The notes beneath the pieces are model-generated. The model was not told where the DNA came from. It saw only the letters and a list, made by a program, of their open reading frames with translations, and did no database searches. The position numbers and the translations under genes were made by a program. Below, piece by piece: positions 8,900 through 18,152 of a DNA stretch of 64,000 nt. The DNA is from Thermodesulfobacterium hydrogeniphilum (GTDB taxonomy: Bacteria; Desulfobacterota; Thermodesulfobacteria; Thermodesulfobacteriales; Thermodesulfobacteriaceae), in contig NZ_JQKW01000014.1 of assembly GCF_000746255.1 (NCBI RefSeq), forward strand, positions 1 to 64,000, written 5' to 3'. Each line of letters starts with the position of its first letter. Within the stretch, counting starts at the first letter, position 1.

Positions 8900-9839
8900 C
8901 TGGTAATTTCTCCTCAAGAAATTTTTTTAATTTTTTTATAATTTTTTCTTCAATTTGTCTTACTCTTTCCTTAGAGATACCAAGTTTTTGAGAAAGTTCA
9001 TTAAGGGTTTTGGGTTTTTCTGCTAATAATCTTTCATAGAAAATAACATAATCTTTACCTGTAAGATTTTGCGCAAATTCTTTAAGCAGACGTTTAAAAT
9101 TATTTAAAACTTCTTCTTTGGCATAAATATCTTCAGGAGTAGGTTTAGTATCTCTCAAAAAGTTAGCTAAAGTATCCTCAGAATCATGAGTAATGGGGGC
9201 TTCTATACTTATATCTTGAGAAAACATTCTTTGTTCCATTTCTTCTACTTCTTTTTCTTTTACTCCCAATCTTTTAGCAATTTCAGCAGGAGTTGGTTCA
9301 AATCCAAGTGCAGCAAGTCTTTCCTTTTCTTTTCTTAGCTTATAGAATAACTTTCTTTGGGCTTGAGTTGTTCCCATTTTAACAAGTTTCCAATTATCCA
9401 TAATGTATTTTAAAATATAAGCTTTTATCCAAAAAGAGGCATAATAAGAGAATTTTACACCTTTATAAGGATCAAACTTTTTTACAGCTTGCAATAAACC
9501 TAAATTACCTTCTTGAATTAAATCCAAAAAATTATAAGCCCAAAATCTTTGAAACTCTAAAGCTATTTTTACCACTAATTTTAAATTAGAAACTACAAGT
9601 TTATAGGCTAAACGGGGGTCTTTAGTTTTATAATAAGCTTTGGCTATTTTTTCTTCTTCCTCTCTTGAAAGAACAGGATATTTACTTATTTCTTGAAGAT
9701 ATTTTTGTAAAGGATCAAATTTAGTAGGAAGTTTAGTTTCTTCCTCTTCTGTTGCAGAGGGTAATATTGCAATATTTTCTAATTTAGAAGAATTTGTAAT
9801 AGCTAAAGGATCTTCTTGGTTATTTTTTTTATTTTTCAT
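8859..9839 (-). CDS. rpoH: RNA polymerase sigma factor of the sigma-32 (RpoH) type
   Basis: A sigma-70 family factor of 326 residues. An acidic N-terminal tail is followed by region 1.2 (LQKYLQEISKYPVLSREEEE), region 2 (NLKLVVKIALEFQRFW, LDLIQEGNLGLLQAVKKFDP, KFSYYASFWIKAYI), region 3 (PTPAEIAKRLGV) and region 4 helix-turn-helix (TLNELSQKLGISKERVRQIE). The absence of region 1.1 and the short region 2 point to an RpoH-type alternative factor rather than the housekeeping one. Only a poor TAAAAT lies just upstream of the ATG. It lies 41 bases after queE. Confidence 0.88.
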   Translation of the reverse strand: MKNKKNNQEDPLAITNSSKLENIAILPSATEEEETKLPTKFDPLQKYLQEISKYPVLSREEEEKIAKAYYKTKDPRLAYKLVVSNLKLVVKIALEFQRFWAYNFLDLIQEGNLGLLQAVKKFDPYKGVKFSYYASFWIKAYILKYIMDNWKLVKMGTTQAQRKLFYKLRKEKERLAALGFEPTPAEIAKRLGVKEKEVEEMEQRMFSQDISIEAPITHDSEDTLANFLRDTKPTPEDIYAKEEVLNNFKRLLKEFAQNLTGKDYVIFYERLLAEKPKTLNELSQKLGISKERVRQIEEKIIKKLKKFLEEKLPDAYYYPLALPHKD

Positions 9840-9880
9840 ATTAATATTTTAGCATAAACTTAAAATATTTCCAAATTGAA

Positions 9881-10531
9881 TTATTTAAGCCCTAAAACTT
9901 TATGAAGCTGTACTTGGAATCTTATGGGCAGTTTTGTATCCAATACCCATTCAGCCAAAATTTTTGGTTCTAAAAAAGGTGATACAGGAGAAAAGAATAC
10001 CTGTGTGTAATAAAATATCTGAAATTTTTTGACTATTTCTATAGAAAATTCAAAATCTTTTTTATCTTTGATAACAAATTTTACTGCATCTTTTTTATTA
10101 AGATACTTTAAATTTTGATATAAATTATATTTTTCCATTCCTGAAGAGGGGGTTTTTAGATCCATGACCTTTATAACACATTTTGGAACTTTGCTTAAAT
10201 TTATACTGCCATTTGTTTCAAGCACTATAACGGTTTTTTCTTTTAAAAGTTTAGCTATCAAAGTATAAACAGATCTTTGTAAAAGAGGTTCACCTCCAGT
10301 AATAGTTATATAAGGAATATCTGAATAATTTTTTTCCCAGAAATTAATAATTTCTGATATTTTAACTTCTTTATAAGAATTATTACCTTTGGCATAAGGG
10401 GTATCACACCAAGTACAATTTAAATTACATCCAAAAAGTCTAATAAAAAAACTAGGGTAACCTATTAAAGGCCCCTCACCTTGGATACTAAAAAATATTT
10501 CTGAGATTTTGAGAATTTCATTTTTTTTCAT
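9881..10531 (-). CDS. queE: 7-carboxy-7-deazaguanine synthase QueE (radical SAM)
   Basis: A radical SAM enzyme that converts 6-carboxy-tetrahydropterin to 7-carboxy-7-deazaguanine in queuosine synthesis. It shows the opening SIQGEGPLIGYPSFFIRL and the short radical-SAM cluster motif GCNLNCTWCDT (C-x3-C-x2-C). The SAM-binding ITGGEPLLQ follows at about residues 78-86. The 216-residue length is normal. It lies 18 bases after queD, which makes its substrate. Confidence 0.96.
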   Translation of the reverse strand: MKKNEILKISEIFFSIQGEGPLIGYPSFFIRLFGCNLNCTWCDTPYAKGNNSYKEVKISEIINFWEKNYSDIPYITITGGEPLLQRSVYTLIAKLLKEKTVIVLETNGSINLSKVPKCVIKVMDLKTPSSGMEKYNLYQNLKYLNKKDAVKFVIKDKKDFEFSIEIVKKFQIFYYTQVFFSPVSPFLEPKILAEWVLDTKLPIRFQVQLHKVLGLK

Positions 10532-10549
10532 TTAAAAAATATTATTAAA

Positions 10550-10921
10550 CTATTCAAAATAAATTGCACAAGAATTTTCAGTTTCATAAACTCTGACTTC
10601 TTTAACTTTTATATTAGGGTGTTTTTTAAGCTTTTCCTGAGCTTTTTTAAAGATAAATTCTGCTAATCTTTCTGAAGATGGATTAACCTTAAAAAAATAA
10701 GGGTGGTCATTTATAAGGATATGATCCAATTCATCAAGGACTTCTTTCAAGATTTTTTTAAGCACTTTAAAATCAATAAGAAGATCTGCTTCATTTAGTT
10801 GAGATCCTTCTACAATTAATTCAACCTTCCAATTGTGTCCATGAAGATTTTCACAAAGACCTCCGTAATTTTTTAAAAAATGAGCTGCTGAAAAGTAGTC
10901 TTTGACTTTTAATCTGAACAT
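10550..10921 (-). CDS. queD: 6-carboxy-5,6,7,8-tetrahydropterin synthase QueD
   Basis: Converts dihydroneopterin triphosphate to 6-carboxytetrahydropterin, the second step to queuosine. The 123-residue protein has the zinc histidines of AAHFL (His14) and LHGHNW, the catalytic Cys of GLCENLHGH, and a C-terminal VYETENSCAIYFE block. The ATG at 10921 is only 13 bases downstream of the tRNA-Cys 3' end and has no clear Shine-Dalgarno site. Its message is therefore probably released by tRNA 3' processing. Confidence 0.95.
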   Translation of the reverse strand: MFRLKVKDYFSAAHFLKNYGGLCENLHGHNWKVELIVEGSQLNEADLLIDFKVLKKILKEVLDELDHILINDHPYFFKVNPSSERLAEFIFKKAQEKLKKHPNIKVKEVRVYETENSCAIYFE

Positions 10922-10934
10922 AAGTTAAAAGATG

Positions 10935-11006
10935 AGGCGGCGCGGGGATTCGAACCCCGGATTCACGGCTTTGCAGGCCGTCGCCTTACCGCTTGGCTAC
11001 GCCGCC
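10935..11006 (-). tRNA. tRNA-Cys (anticodon GCA)
   Basis: A complete cloverleaf reads on the minus strand from 11006 to the discriminator U at 10935. The 7-bp acceptor stem is GGCGGCG/CGCCGCC. The anticodon loop CTGCAAA puts GCA at 10974-10972. The T-arm is CGGGG-TTCGAAT-CCCCG. U73 is a cysteine identity element. CCA is not encoded. Confidence 0.97.
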
Positions 11007-11019
11007 GTTTTTATTTAAA

Positions 11020-11093
11020 TGGCGGCGGAGGGACTCGAACCCCCAACCCTGTGGATATGAGCCACATGCTCTAACCAGTTGAGCTACGCCGCC
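11020..11093 (-). tRNA. tRNA-Met, elongator type (anticodon CAT)
   Basis: The cloverleaf runs from 11093 to the discriminator A at 11020. The acceptor stem is GGCGGCG/CGCCGCC and the anticodon stem-loop is TGTGG-CTCATAT-CCACA, with CAT at 11059-11057. It pairs at position 1-72 and lacks the GGG/CCC anticodon stem of initiators, so it is an elongator Met rather than fMet. CCA is not encoded. It lies 13 bases upstream of tRNA-Cys. Confidence 0.94.
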
Positions 11094-11107
11094 ATTTTTA
11101 AAGTATA

Positions 11108-11136
11108 AATATATAATTTTTTTCTCTTCCTGTCAA
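11108..11136 (-). promoter_or_regulatory. Promoter of the tRNA-Met-tRNA-Cys-queD unit
   Basis: Minus strand TTGACA (11136-11131), 17-base spacer, TATATT (11113-11108). The expected transcription start (about 11100) is only a few bases upstream of tRNA-Met. It is one of the two best sigma-70 promoters in the window. Confidence 0.85.
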
Positions 11137-11181
11137 GAGGGGAAAAATAAAAATTCCATTTAATAATTATTTAAAAAAATA

Positions 11182-11210
11182 TTGGAGAAAATTGATTAGA
11201 GTATTATAAT
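11182..11210 (+). promoter_or_regulatory. Promoter of the UvrD-type helicase gene, leaderless arrangement
   Basis: TTGGAG (11182-11187), 17-base spacer, TATAAT (11205-11210), then only 8 bases to the ATG at 11219. No Shine-Dalgarno sequence fits in between. Confidence 0.65.
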
Positions 11211-11218
11211 AAAAATCT

Positions 11219-13360
11219 ATGAAAACAATGAATTTTATTAATGAATTAAATTATGCCCAAGCTGAAGCTGTAAAGACAATTTTTGGTCCGCTTTTAGTGA
11301 TAGCAGGGGCTGGTTCTGGTAAAACAAGAACTCTTACTTGTAGAATGGCTTATTTAGTAGCTCAAGGTGTTTCTCCTGAAAAAATTCTTCTTTTGACCTT
11401 TACCAGAAGAGCCTCTAAAGAAATGGTAGAAAGGGCTGGAGCTCTCCTTAAAATGGATTGTAATAAAATTATAGGAGGCACCTTTCACTCTTTATGTCAA
11501 TATATGCTTAGGTTCTACGGATATCTTTTGGGATATAGCCCCAATTTCACCATATTAGATAGAAGTGACGCAGAAGATTTAATAAATCTTTTAAGAAATA
11601 GTTTAGGGTTAGCAGAAAGAAAAAAAAGATTTCCCAAAAAAGATACCTTGACTAATATTTATAGCAAAATCATAAATCAACAGAAAACTTTGGAAAATAT
11701 TTTATCTTCTGAATATCCTCAATTTTTAGATTATTATCCAGAAATAGAAAGGCTTTTTATAGAATATACCAATTATAAAAAAGAACATCAGCTAATGGAT
11801 TATGATGATCTTCTTTTAAATTGGCTTAATATCTTAAAAAGCTATCCTCAGGTTAGAGAAGAAATCAGTAAAAGATTTGAGTTTATTATGGTAGATGAAT
11901 ATCAGGATACCAATATCTTACAAGGAGAGATTATTAAATATATGGGAGAAATTCATCAAAATGTAATGGTAGTAGGAGATGATTCACAAAGTATATATGG
12001 CTTTAGAGGAGCAAATTATAAAAATATTTTTGAATTTCCTAAGCTTTTTCCAAATACTAAAATAATTAAATTAGAGCAAAATTACAGAAGCACTCAGGCT
12101 ATTTTAGATGTAGCAAATGCTATTATTTCTAATTCAAAAATAAAATATACAAAAAATCTTTTCACTCTTAAAAAAGAGGGAGAAAAGCCTATTTTGTTTT
12201 TTGCTAAAGATGAGACAGAATCGAGCAAATTTATAGCAGATAGAATTTTAGAATTAAGAGAAAAAGGGCTTAAGCTTTCTCAAATAGCTGTTCTTTTTAG
12301 ATCAGCTTTTCATTCTTTTGATTTGGAAGTGGAACTTACTAAAAGAGGAATTCCTTTTGTAAAATATGGAGGTTTAAAGCTTTTAGAAGCAGCTCATATA
12401 AAAGATATTATAGCTTTTCTTAAAATTATAAGTAATCCAAAAGATTTTTTGTCTTGGAATAGAGCACTTTTACTTTTAGAAGGTATAGGTCCAAGAACCG
12501 CAGAAAAAATTATAAACCTTTTAAAACAGAATCAATTAGATATGTTCTTTTCCTTGGATAAATTAGCTTATCAATTTCCTCAGTCAGAGTTTAAGGTTTT
12601 TATAAATCTTTTAAAAGATTTACAAAGTTCTAAAATTTTACCTTCGGAATTATTAATAAAAATTTGGGAATTTTACAAACCTATTTTTGAAAGAGTTTAT
12701 TATGAAGATTATTTTAGAAGAGAAAAGGATATAGAAGGTCTTATAGCTCTTTCAGAAAAATATAAAACCTTAGAAGAATTTTTAACTGATTTAGTATTAG
12801 AACCCATAGAAGTAACAGATTTTGAAAATATTCCTAAGGATGAAGATTATTTGGTTTTGTCTACCATTCATTCTGCTAAGGGATTAGAATGGCATACTGT
12901 ATTTATACTCTCTCTTATTGAAGGAAGGTTCCCTTCTTTATATAGTCTGCAGAAAGAAGAAGAATTAGAGGAAGAAAGGCGACTTTTTTATGTAGCAGTT
13001 ACAAGAGCAAGAGAAAAACTATTTTTCATTGCTCCCATGACAGTTTATATTCCTGGAGAAGGAAAAATTTTGGCTAAAATTTCGCGTTTTATAAAAGAAA
13101 TACCTTCCGATTTGATAAATGTTTATGAAGAAGACAAAGAAAAAATTGTAAACATTAAAGGTAATGGAATTAATAAAACTAAAAAGTTTTCAAAAATTTT
13201 ATCGCCCTTTAAAGTAGGTGATATGGTTAAACATCCTCATTTTGGAGTAGGAGAGGTTTTGGAAGTACTCAGCCCCGAAAAAATTAAGGTTTTATTTCCT
13301 AATAAAGGTGCTACACTTTTACACTTAAAATATGTAAAATTAGAAAGATTGATTAATTAA
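11219..13360 (+). CDS. UvrD/PcrA/Rep-type ATP-dependent DNA helicase
   Basis: A superfamily 1A 3'-5' DNA helicase for repair and replication-fork clearance. Across 713 residues the motifs appear in order: Q motif (LNYAQAEAV), Walker A (GAGSGKTRTL), motif Ia (LTFTRRA), motif II (VDEYQDTN), motif III (VVGDDSQSIYGFRGA), motif IV (QNYRSTQ), motif V (STIHSAKGLEW) and motif VI (FYVAVTRAREKL). The C-terminus carries the short Tudor-like FKVGDMVKHPHFGVGEVLEV segment that in PcrA/UvrD contacts RNA polymerase. UvrD and PcrA cannot be separated from this. The PilZ gene starts 5 bases downstream. Confidence 0.95.
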   Translation: MKTMNFINELNYAQAEAVKTIFGPLLVIAGAGSGKTRTLTCRMAYLVAQGVSPEKILLLTFTRRASKEMVERAGALLKMDCNKIIGGTFHSLCQYMLRFYGYLLGYSPNFTILDRSDAEDLINLLRNSLGLAERKKRFPKKDTLTNIYSKIINQQKTLENILSSEYPQFLDYYPEIERLFIEYTNYKKEHQLMDYDDLLLNWLNILKSYPQVREEISKRFEFIMVDEYQDTNILQGEIIKYMGEIHQNVMVVGDDSQSIYGFRGANYKNIFEFPKLFPNTKIIKLEQNYRSTQAILDVANAIISNSKIKYTKNLFTLKKEGEKPILFFAKDETESSKFIADRILELREKGLKLSQIAVLFRSAFHSFDLEVELTKRGIPFVKYGGLKLLEAAHIKDIIAFLKIISNPKDFLSWNRALLLLEGIGPRTAEKIINLLKQNQLDMFFSLDKLAYQFPQSEFKVFINLLKDLQSSKILPSELLIKIWEFYKPIFERVYYEDYFRREKDIEGLIALSEKYKTLEEFLTDLVLEPIEVTDFENIPKDEDYLVLSTIHSAKGLEWHTVFILSLIEGRFPSLYSLQKEEELEEERRLFYVAVTRAREKLFFIAPMTVYIPGEGKILAKISRFIKEIPSDLINVYEEDKEKIVNIKGNGINKTKKFSKILSPFKVGDMVKHPHFGVGEVLEVLSPEKIKVLFPNKGATLLHLKYVKLERLIN

Positions 13361-13365
13361 TTAAA

Positions 13366-14193
13366 ATGCTTGATAAAGTAGAGCTTTTAACTAAAATAAA
13401 AACAAGAGTTTTAAATAAAAATATTTCTCTGGGTGCTTTAAACCTTCTTCCTCAAGACTTACAGAAAAATTTGAATTTTATTTTACAAAAAGCTGTTCTT
13501 TTTTATAACCAAAAATTACTTAAAGCTAATTTAGAAGTTATAAATAATAAAAAATTATTGATAAAAAATTTGCCAGAAAATATTACTCTATCTAAAGGGG
13601 AGTTAATCCTTATTATCTTACCTGCTGAAAACAAAAGATATGTTTTTCAAACTGTTGTAAAAGAGAAATTACCAGAAGGGTATAAAGTTGAAATTTTAAA
13701 TCCAAGATATGAAAAAAGAATTAAAATAAAAGCTGAGGTTCCTGTTTTTTTATCTTTAACACCTCAAAAGTTGTTTTTTAATTTTTTAAATAACGACTAT
13801 TATTTAATTCGAGAATCTAATTTATCTTTTGAAAATGGAAAAGAAAATGATATTTATTTTTTTGATTTAATTTTTGATGAAAAAAATCTATTAGAAGAAG
13901 AGTTTAGAAGTTTAATCAGGAAAACTCATATTAAAGGCAATTTGGTAGATATAAGTAGTAGTGGAATTTGTGTAAAAACACATGGTATTATTCAACCTCC
14001 TGAAAATTTATTTTTGCTTTATGCCCGATTTGAAATTTCAGTTTTACAAAAGAAAATTAAATTTGGTTTGCTTTGCCATTTAAGAAATCTTCGCTATGAG
14101 GGCAATTTCACCTATTTCCACTTAATGTTTTTGATTAGTTTTAAAGCAAATGTTTGGGAAAAAATAAAAGAATTTTTAGAAAAATTAAGTTAA
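13366..14193 (+). CDS. PilZ-domain protein (possible c-di-GMP receptor)
   Basis: A 275-residue protein with an N-terminal helical part (1-75). A YcgR-N-like beta domain (about 75-125) leads into a PilZ-like region with the basic patch YEKRIKIKAEVPVFL (about 120-134) and LVDISSSGICVK (about 192-203), which matches the D/N-x-S-x-x-G half of the c-di-GMP site. The RxxxR half is imperfect (RIKIK), so nucleotide binding is uncertain. It follows the helicase gene by 5 bases and overlaps the convergent mfd by 9 bases at the 3' end. Confidence 0.7.
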   Translation: MLDKVELLTKIKTRVLNKNISLGALNLLPQDLQKNLNFILQKAVLFYNQKLLKANLEVINNKKLLIKNLPENITLSKGELILIILPAENKRYVFQTVVKEKLPEGYKVEILNPRYEKRIKIKAEVPVFLSLTPQKLFFNFLNNDYYLIRESNLSFENGKENDIYFFDLIFDEKNLLEEEFRSLIRKTHIKGNLVDISSSGICVKTHGIIQPPENLFLLYARFEISVLQKKIKFGLLCHLRNLRYEGNFTYFHLMFLISFKANVWEKIKEFLEKLS

Positions 14194-17100
14194 AAGTGTA
14201 TCACAAATATTTAAAGCTAAATTTAAAGGATTTTCTTTAAATTTAAAGATTATTTTATTGAAATTTCTTTCTTTTTTAACATAAAAAGTATTTCCGCTTT
14301 TTTTAATTTTTCTAAATTTAATAAGTAATTCCTGATTTTTTAATAAAAAAATCAAATCTTTTCCTTTAGTTTCTATAGAAAAAAGTCTTAATTTTTTCAT
14401 ATAAAGTTTTAACAAATAAATTTTAATCAAATTTTCTACAGGTTCAGGAATTTGTCCGTATTTATCTTCTAAAAATTTTTTAAAATCTAATAAATCTTCT
14501 TTGTTTTTAATTAAAACAAGTTCTCTATATAAACTCAGTCTTTCTTCAGCCTCAGGAACATAGCTTGGAGGAATATAAGCAGGGATTTTAATATTTACTT
14601 CTGGTTCCCAATCTTCTATTTCTTCACCTTTTAAGGCTTTTATAGTGTTTTCAAGAAGTTCTAAATAAAGCTCATAACCTACTGTATTGATATGCCCGGA
14701 TTGTTTTATTCCAAGTAGTTCTCCTGCACCTCTTATTTTCAAATCACTTAAAGCCAATTTAAAACCAGATCCAAGTTCTGAAAATTTCAAAAGGGCTTTA
14801 AATCTCTTTTGAGCTTCTTCTGAAATAGCTTTTAAAGAAGGGACTAAAAGATAAGCATAGGCTTTTTCTTCTGATCTTCCCACTCTTCCTCTTAATTGAT
14901 AAATATCTGCTAATCCAAACATATCTGCCCTATTTATTATAATGGTGTTTACAGAAGGAATGTCTATACCACTTCCTATAATTGGTGTGCATACCAAGAC
15001 ATCTATTTTTTTATTTAAAAATTTATAAAGGTTCTTTTCTATCAAATCTCCGGGCATTTGTCCATGAATTAACTCAACATTTGCTTGAGGGACTAATTTT
15101 TCAAGATACCGGGCTAAAGCTGCTAAACCTTGGATTCTTGGATTTACAAAAAACACCTGTCCCCCTCTTTGGAGTTCAGTTTCTATAGCATATTTAATAA
15201 TCTCTGGTTCAAATTTAGCAAGAATGGTTTTTATAGGTTTTCTTCCAGGAGGAGGAGATTCAATAACAGAAAGATCAAAAATTCCTAATAAACTGAGCTG
15301 TAGGCTCCTTGGTATAGGAGTAGCTGATAAAATAAGAACCTTTATGTTTTTTTTAAGCTGTTTAATTTTTTCTTTTTGTTTTACTCCAAATTTATGTTCT
15401 TCATCTATTATTAATAATCCAAGATTTTTAAATTCTACATCTGAGGAAAGCAAACGATGGGTTCCTATAATTACTTTTATATCTCCTTTGGCAAGTTTCT
15501 TAAGAGTTTCTTTTTGTTCCTTTTCAGATCTAAGTCTTGATAAGATTCCTACTTTTATACCAAAAGATTCTAATCTTGATTTTAAATTTCTATAATGTTG
15601 TTCTGCTAAGATAGTGGTTGGAACTAAAAAAGCTACCTGTTTCCCAGAGTAAGCTACCAGGAAGATAGCTCTTAAAGCTACTTCTGTTTTACCAAATCCA
15701 ACATCACCTACTAAAAGTCTTTCCATAGGTTTATCGCTGCAAAGATCATTTATAATTTCTTCTATAGCTATTTTTTGATCTGGTGTTTCTTCATAAGGAA
15801 AAGTAGCTGCAAATTCTTCATAAGCAAGAGCAGGGAAAGAAAGAGTATAACTTTTTAAAGCCTTTCTTTCTGCATACAAAGACAAAAGTTCTTGAACAAC
15901 TTCTCTTAGTTCTTTTTCTATCTTTTTTTTCCGATTAATAAAGGTCTTTTTGCCAAGCTTGTCAAGTTTTGGCTCTTTGTCTGTAACTCCTACATAAGGA
16001 TAAAGCTCGTCTAAACGAGCAACAGGTAAATAAAGTTTATCTCCCCCTTCATATTCAATTTGCAAAAATTCACCTTCTACTCCTCCTATTTCTAACATGG
16101 TTAATCCAAGATATTTTCCAATTCCATGAAGTTTATGAACTACAAAATCTCCGGGTTTTAAATCCTCAAATTTTCTGAAGTGGCTTTTAGCTCTCTTTAC
16201 TCCCTCTTTAGAAATTTCTTTTTTAAAAGCAATTTTTCCAAAAAGTTCATACTCAGAAGTAACCCATAGAGAAATTTCTGGAAAATAAAAACCCTCTTTA
16301 AGATAACCTCTTTTAAATTCTAAATTTTTAAAATTATCTATTCCTCTAAACTGAAGCCCTTCCAAGATGGTCTTTTCAGTTTTCTCATCAGAAACTACCA
16401 AAATGATTTTTTCTCCTTCTGTTAAAGATTTTTTTAACAACTTAAAAGCATGATCAATTTTATTTAAACCTGGAGAGGCTTCTATCTCTTTTTTAAAAAT
16501 AGAAAAGACTATATGCTTTTCTGATGATTCCATAGCAAAAGAAAGCTCTCTTGCCTGAATAATTTTAAAAGATTTAATAGAATTTCTGAAATCATTAATA
16601 GATGAATATATAAAAGTTTCATCAAAGAAGAATTTATTTCTTTCCTTAGCTTTTAGAGCATTAATATAAATTTTATCCCAAAATTTTTCCAAATTTTTTT
16701 CTATATGTTCTGGTTCATATAGCAAAACAAGAGCTTCTTCATTAGAGATATTTTCTAAAATTGATTCTAATTTTTCAAAAAATATAGGTAATAAAAACTC
16801 TGAATTTTCTGTAATAGCTTTGTTTTCAATTTGTTGAAGAATTTCTGCAAAACGTGATTCAGGAATTTTATTTTTCAAATTAAAAAGACTTTTATAGATA
16901 GATTCTATATTTTCTGGAAAAAATATTTCCTTACAAGGAATAATGCTAAATTCTTCTAACTTATCAAAACTTCTTTGAGTTTCTGGATTGAAAAGTTTAA
17001 AACTTACAATTTCATCTCCGAAAAAATCTATCCTTACAGGATAATCATAATTAGGAGACCAAATATCTATTACTCCTCCTTTAACAGTAAAACTACCTTT

Positions 17101-17574
17101 TTCTTTAACAATTCCTGTTCTTTCATAGCCAAGATCAATAAGTTTCTTTAAAAATTTTTCTCTATTTATTTTTTCTCCAATGATGAGATATATGTAAATT
17201 TCTTTTAAAAATTTTCTGGGTACATTTTTTCTTACAAAACTGTTTATACTTCCTGCTAAAATTTTGATATTTGGTAACTTCCAGATAATATTAATTCTTT
17301 CCATTTCTTCCAAAGAAAGAGTATAAGTTTCTGAAAAAGGAGGTAAATCTATTTCAGGATATAGTTCTACTTTTTCTGTAGTGAAAACTTTTAAAGCTGA
17401 AATAAAGTCCTTGACCTGGTTTTCTTCAGGAAAAATTGCTATAAGTTTTTTAAATGTATTCCTTTGCTGAGACAAAAGATAGGCTAAAAAAGATATATTA
17501 ATACCAGAGATATTTAAAATTTTTTTATAATTACTATTTTCTAAAAATTCTTTTAAATTAAAAAATTTTAACAT
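14185..17574 (-). CDS. mfd: Transcription-repair coupling factor Mfd
   Basis: A DNA translocase that removes RNA polymerase stalled at lesions and recruits UvrA. The 1129-residue protein has the usual length and order. The UvrB-like N-terminal domains include ISFLAYLLSQQRN and GVIDIWSPNYDYPVRIDFFG. The CarD-like RNA-polymerase-interacting domain is at about 480-540 (LKPGDFVVHKLHGIGKYLGL). Helicase motifs are GDVGFGKTEVALRA (Walker A) and IDEEHKFGVKQKEKIK (DEEH box), followed by the translocation motif with QLRGRVGRS. A C-terminal TRCF domain follows. The ATG at 17574 follows AGGTGAG. It is divergent from nrdR. Confidence 0.98.
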   Translation of the reverse strand: MLKFFNLKEFLENSNYKKILNISGINISFLAYLLSQQRNTFKKLIAIFPEENQVKDFISALKVFTTEKVELYPEIDLPPFSETYTLSLEEMERINIIWKLPNIKILAGSINSFVRKNVPRKFLKEIYIYLIIGEKINREKFLKKLIDLGYERTGIVKEKGSFTVKGGVIDIWSPNYDYPVRIDFFGDEIVSFKLFNPETQRSFDKLEEFSIIPCKEIFFPENIESIYKSLFNLKNKIPESRFAEILQQIENKAITENSEFLLPIFFEKLESILENISNEEALVLLYEPEHIEKNLEKFWDKIYINALKAKERNKFFFDETFIYSSINDFRNSIKSFKIIQARELSFAMESSEKHIVFSIFKKEIEASPGLNKIDHAFKLLKKSLTEGEKIILVVSDEKTEKTILEGLQFRGIDNFKNLEFKRGYLKEGFYFPEISLWVTSEYELFGKIAFKKEISKEGVKRAKSHFRKFEDLKPGDFVVHKLHGIGKYLGLTMLEIGGVEGEFLQIEYEGGDKLYLPVARLDELYPYVGVTDKEPKLDKLGKKTFINRKKKIEKELREVVQELLSLYAERKALKSYTLSFPALAYEEFAATFPYEETPDQKIAIEEIINDLCSDKPMERLLVGDVGFGKTEVALRAIFLVAYSGKQVAFLVPTTILAEQHYRNLKSRLESFGIKVGILSRLRSEKEQKETLKKLAKGDIKVIIGTHRLLSSDVEFKNLGLLIIDEEHKFGVKQKEKIKQLKKNIKVLILSATPIPRSLQLSLLGIFDLSVIESPPPGRKPIKTILAKFEPEIIKYAIETELQRGGQVFFVNPRIQGLAALARYLEKLVPQANVELIHGQMPGDLIEKNLYKFLNKKIDVLVCTPIIGSGIDIPSVNTIIINRADMFGLADIYQLRGRVGRSEEKAYAYLLVPSLKAISEEAQKRFKALLKFSELGSGFKLALSDLKIRGAGELLGIKQSGHINTVGYELYLELLENTIKALKGEEIEDWEPEVNIKIPAYIPPSYVPEAEERLSLYRELVLIKNKEDLLDFKKFLEDKYGQIPEPVENLIKIYLLKLYMKKLRLFSIETKGKDLIFLLKNQELLIKFRKIKKSGNTFYVKKERNFNKIIFKFKENPLNLALNICDTLLT

Positions 17575-17662
17575 CTCACCTTTATAGAAACAGATTGTCA
17601 GGTTTTAATTTTTGGTAAAAAAATTTAATGCGATCTTATTAAAATTCAACTTTTTAAAAGGC

Positions 17663-17691
17663 TTTATAAAATCTTAGTTTTAGATTATAAT
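17663..17691 (+). promoter_or_regulatory. Putative nrdR promoter, leaderless arrangement
   Basis: A perfect TATAAT (17686-17691) lies 8 bases before the nrdR ATG. The -35 region at 17 bases is poor (TTTATA, 17663-17668). No Shine-Dalgarno site is present. Confidence 0.5.
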
Positions 17692-17699
17692 AAAATTCA

Positions 17700-18152
17700 A
17701 TGAAATGTCCTCGTTGTAAAGATATAGAGACTAAAGTTATAGATACTCGTGTAATAGAAGATGGATTTACTATAAGAAGACGAAGAGAATGTAACAAATG
17801 TGGATACAGGTTTACCACTTATGAAAAGATAGAGCTTGATATTATGATAGTTAAGAAAGATAAAAGAAGAGAGCCTTATAATAGGGAAAAACTTCTTGCT
17901 GGTATAAGAAAAGCCTGTCATAAAAGACCAATTAGTGAAGAGAAGATCAGAAAATTTATTCATGAATTAGAGCTTGATTTAATACAAAGAGGTGAAAAAG
18001 AGGTGCCTTCTCAATATATAGGTGAAAGAGTTATAGGAGCACTTAAAAAATGGGATAAAGTAGCGTATATAAGATTTGCTTCTGTTTATAAAGAATTTAA
18101 AGATGTTAATGAATTTATAGATCAAATAAAAGAATTGGGACATGTTAAGTAA
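17700..18152 (+). CDS. nrdR: Transcriptional repressor NrdR
   Basis: A zinc-ribbon/ATP-cone regulator of ribonucleotide reductase genes. The 150-residue protein opens MKCPRCKDIETKVIDTR, with the second CxxC at ECNKCGYRF, and then the ATP-cone (IVKKDKRREPYNREKLLAGI). The start is fixed by the conserved MKCPxC. It is the first gene of nrdR-pyrF-DUF763, with pyrF overlapping its end by 11 bases. No ribonucleotide reductase gene is in the window. Confidence 0.98.
   Translation: MKCPRCKDIETKVIDTRVIEDGFTIRRRRECNKCGYRFTTYEKIELDIMIVKKDKRREPYNREKLLAGIRKACHKRPISEEKIRKFIHELELDLIQRGEKEVPSQYIGERVIGALKKWDKVAYIRFASVYKEFKDVNEFIDQIKELGHVK

Noticed and set aside
11020-11093. CAT-anticodon tRNA as initiator Met or Ile2
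   Set aside because: The 1-72 pair is intact and the anticodon stem lacks GGG/CCC, which excludes initiator; the body matches elongator Met rather than Ile2.
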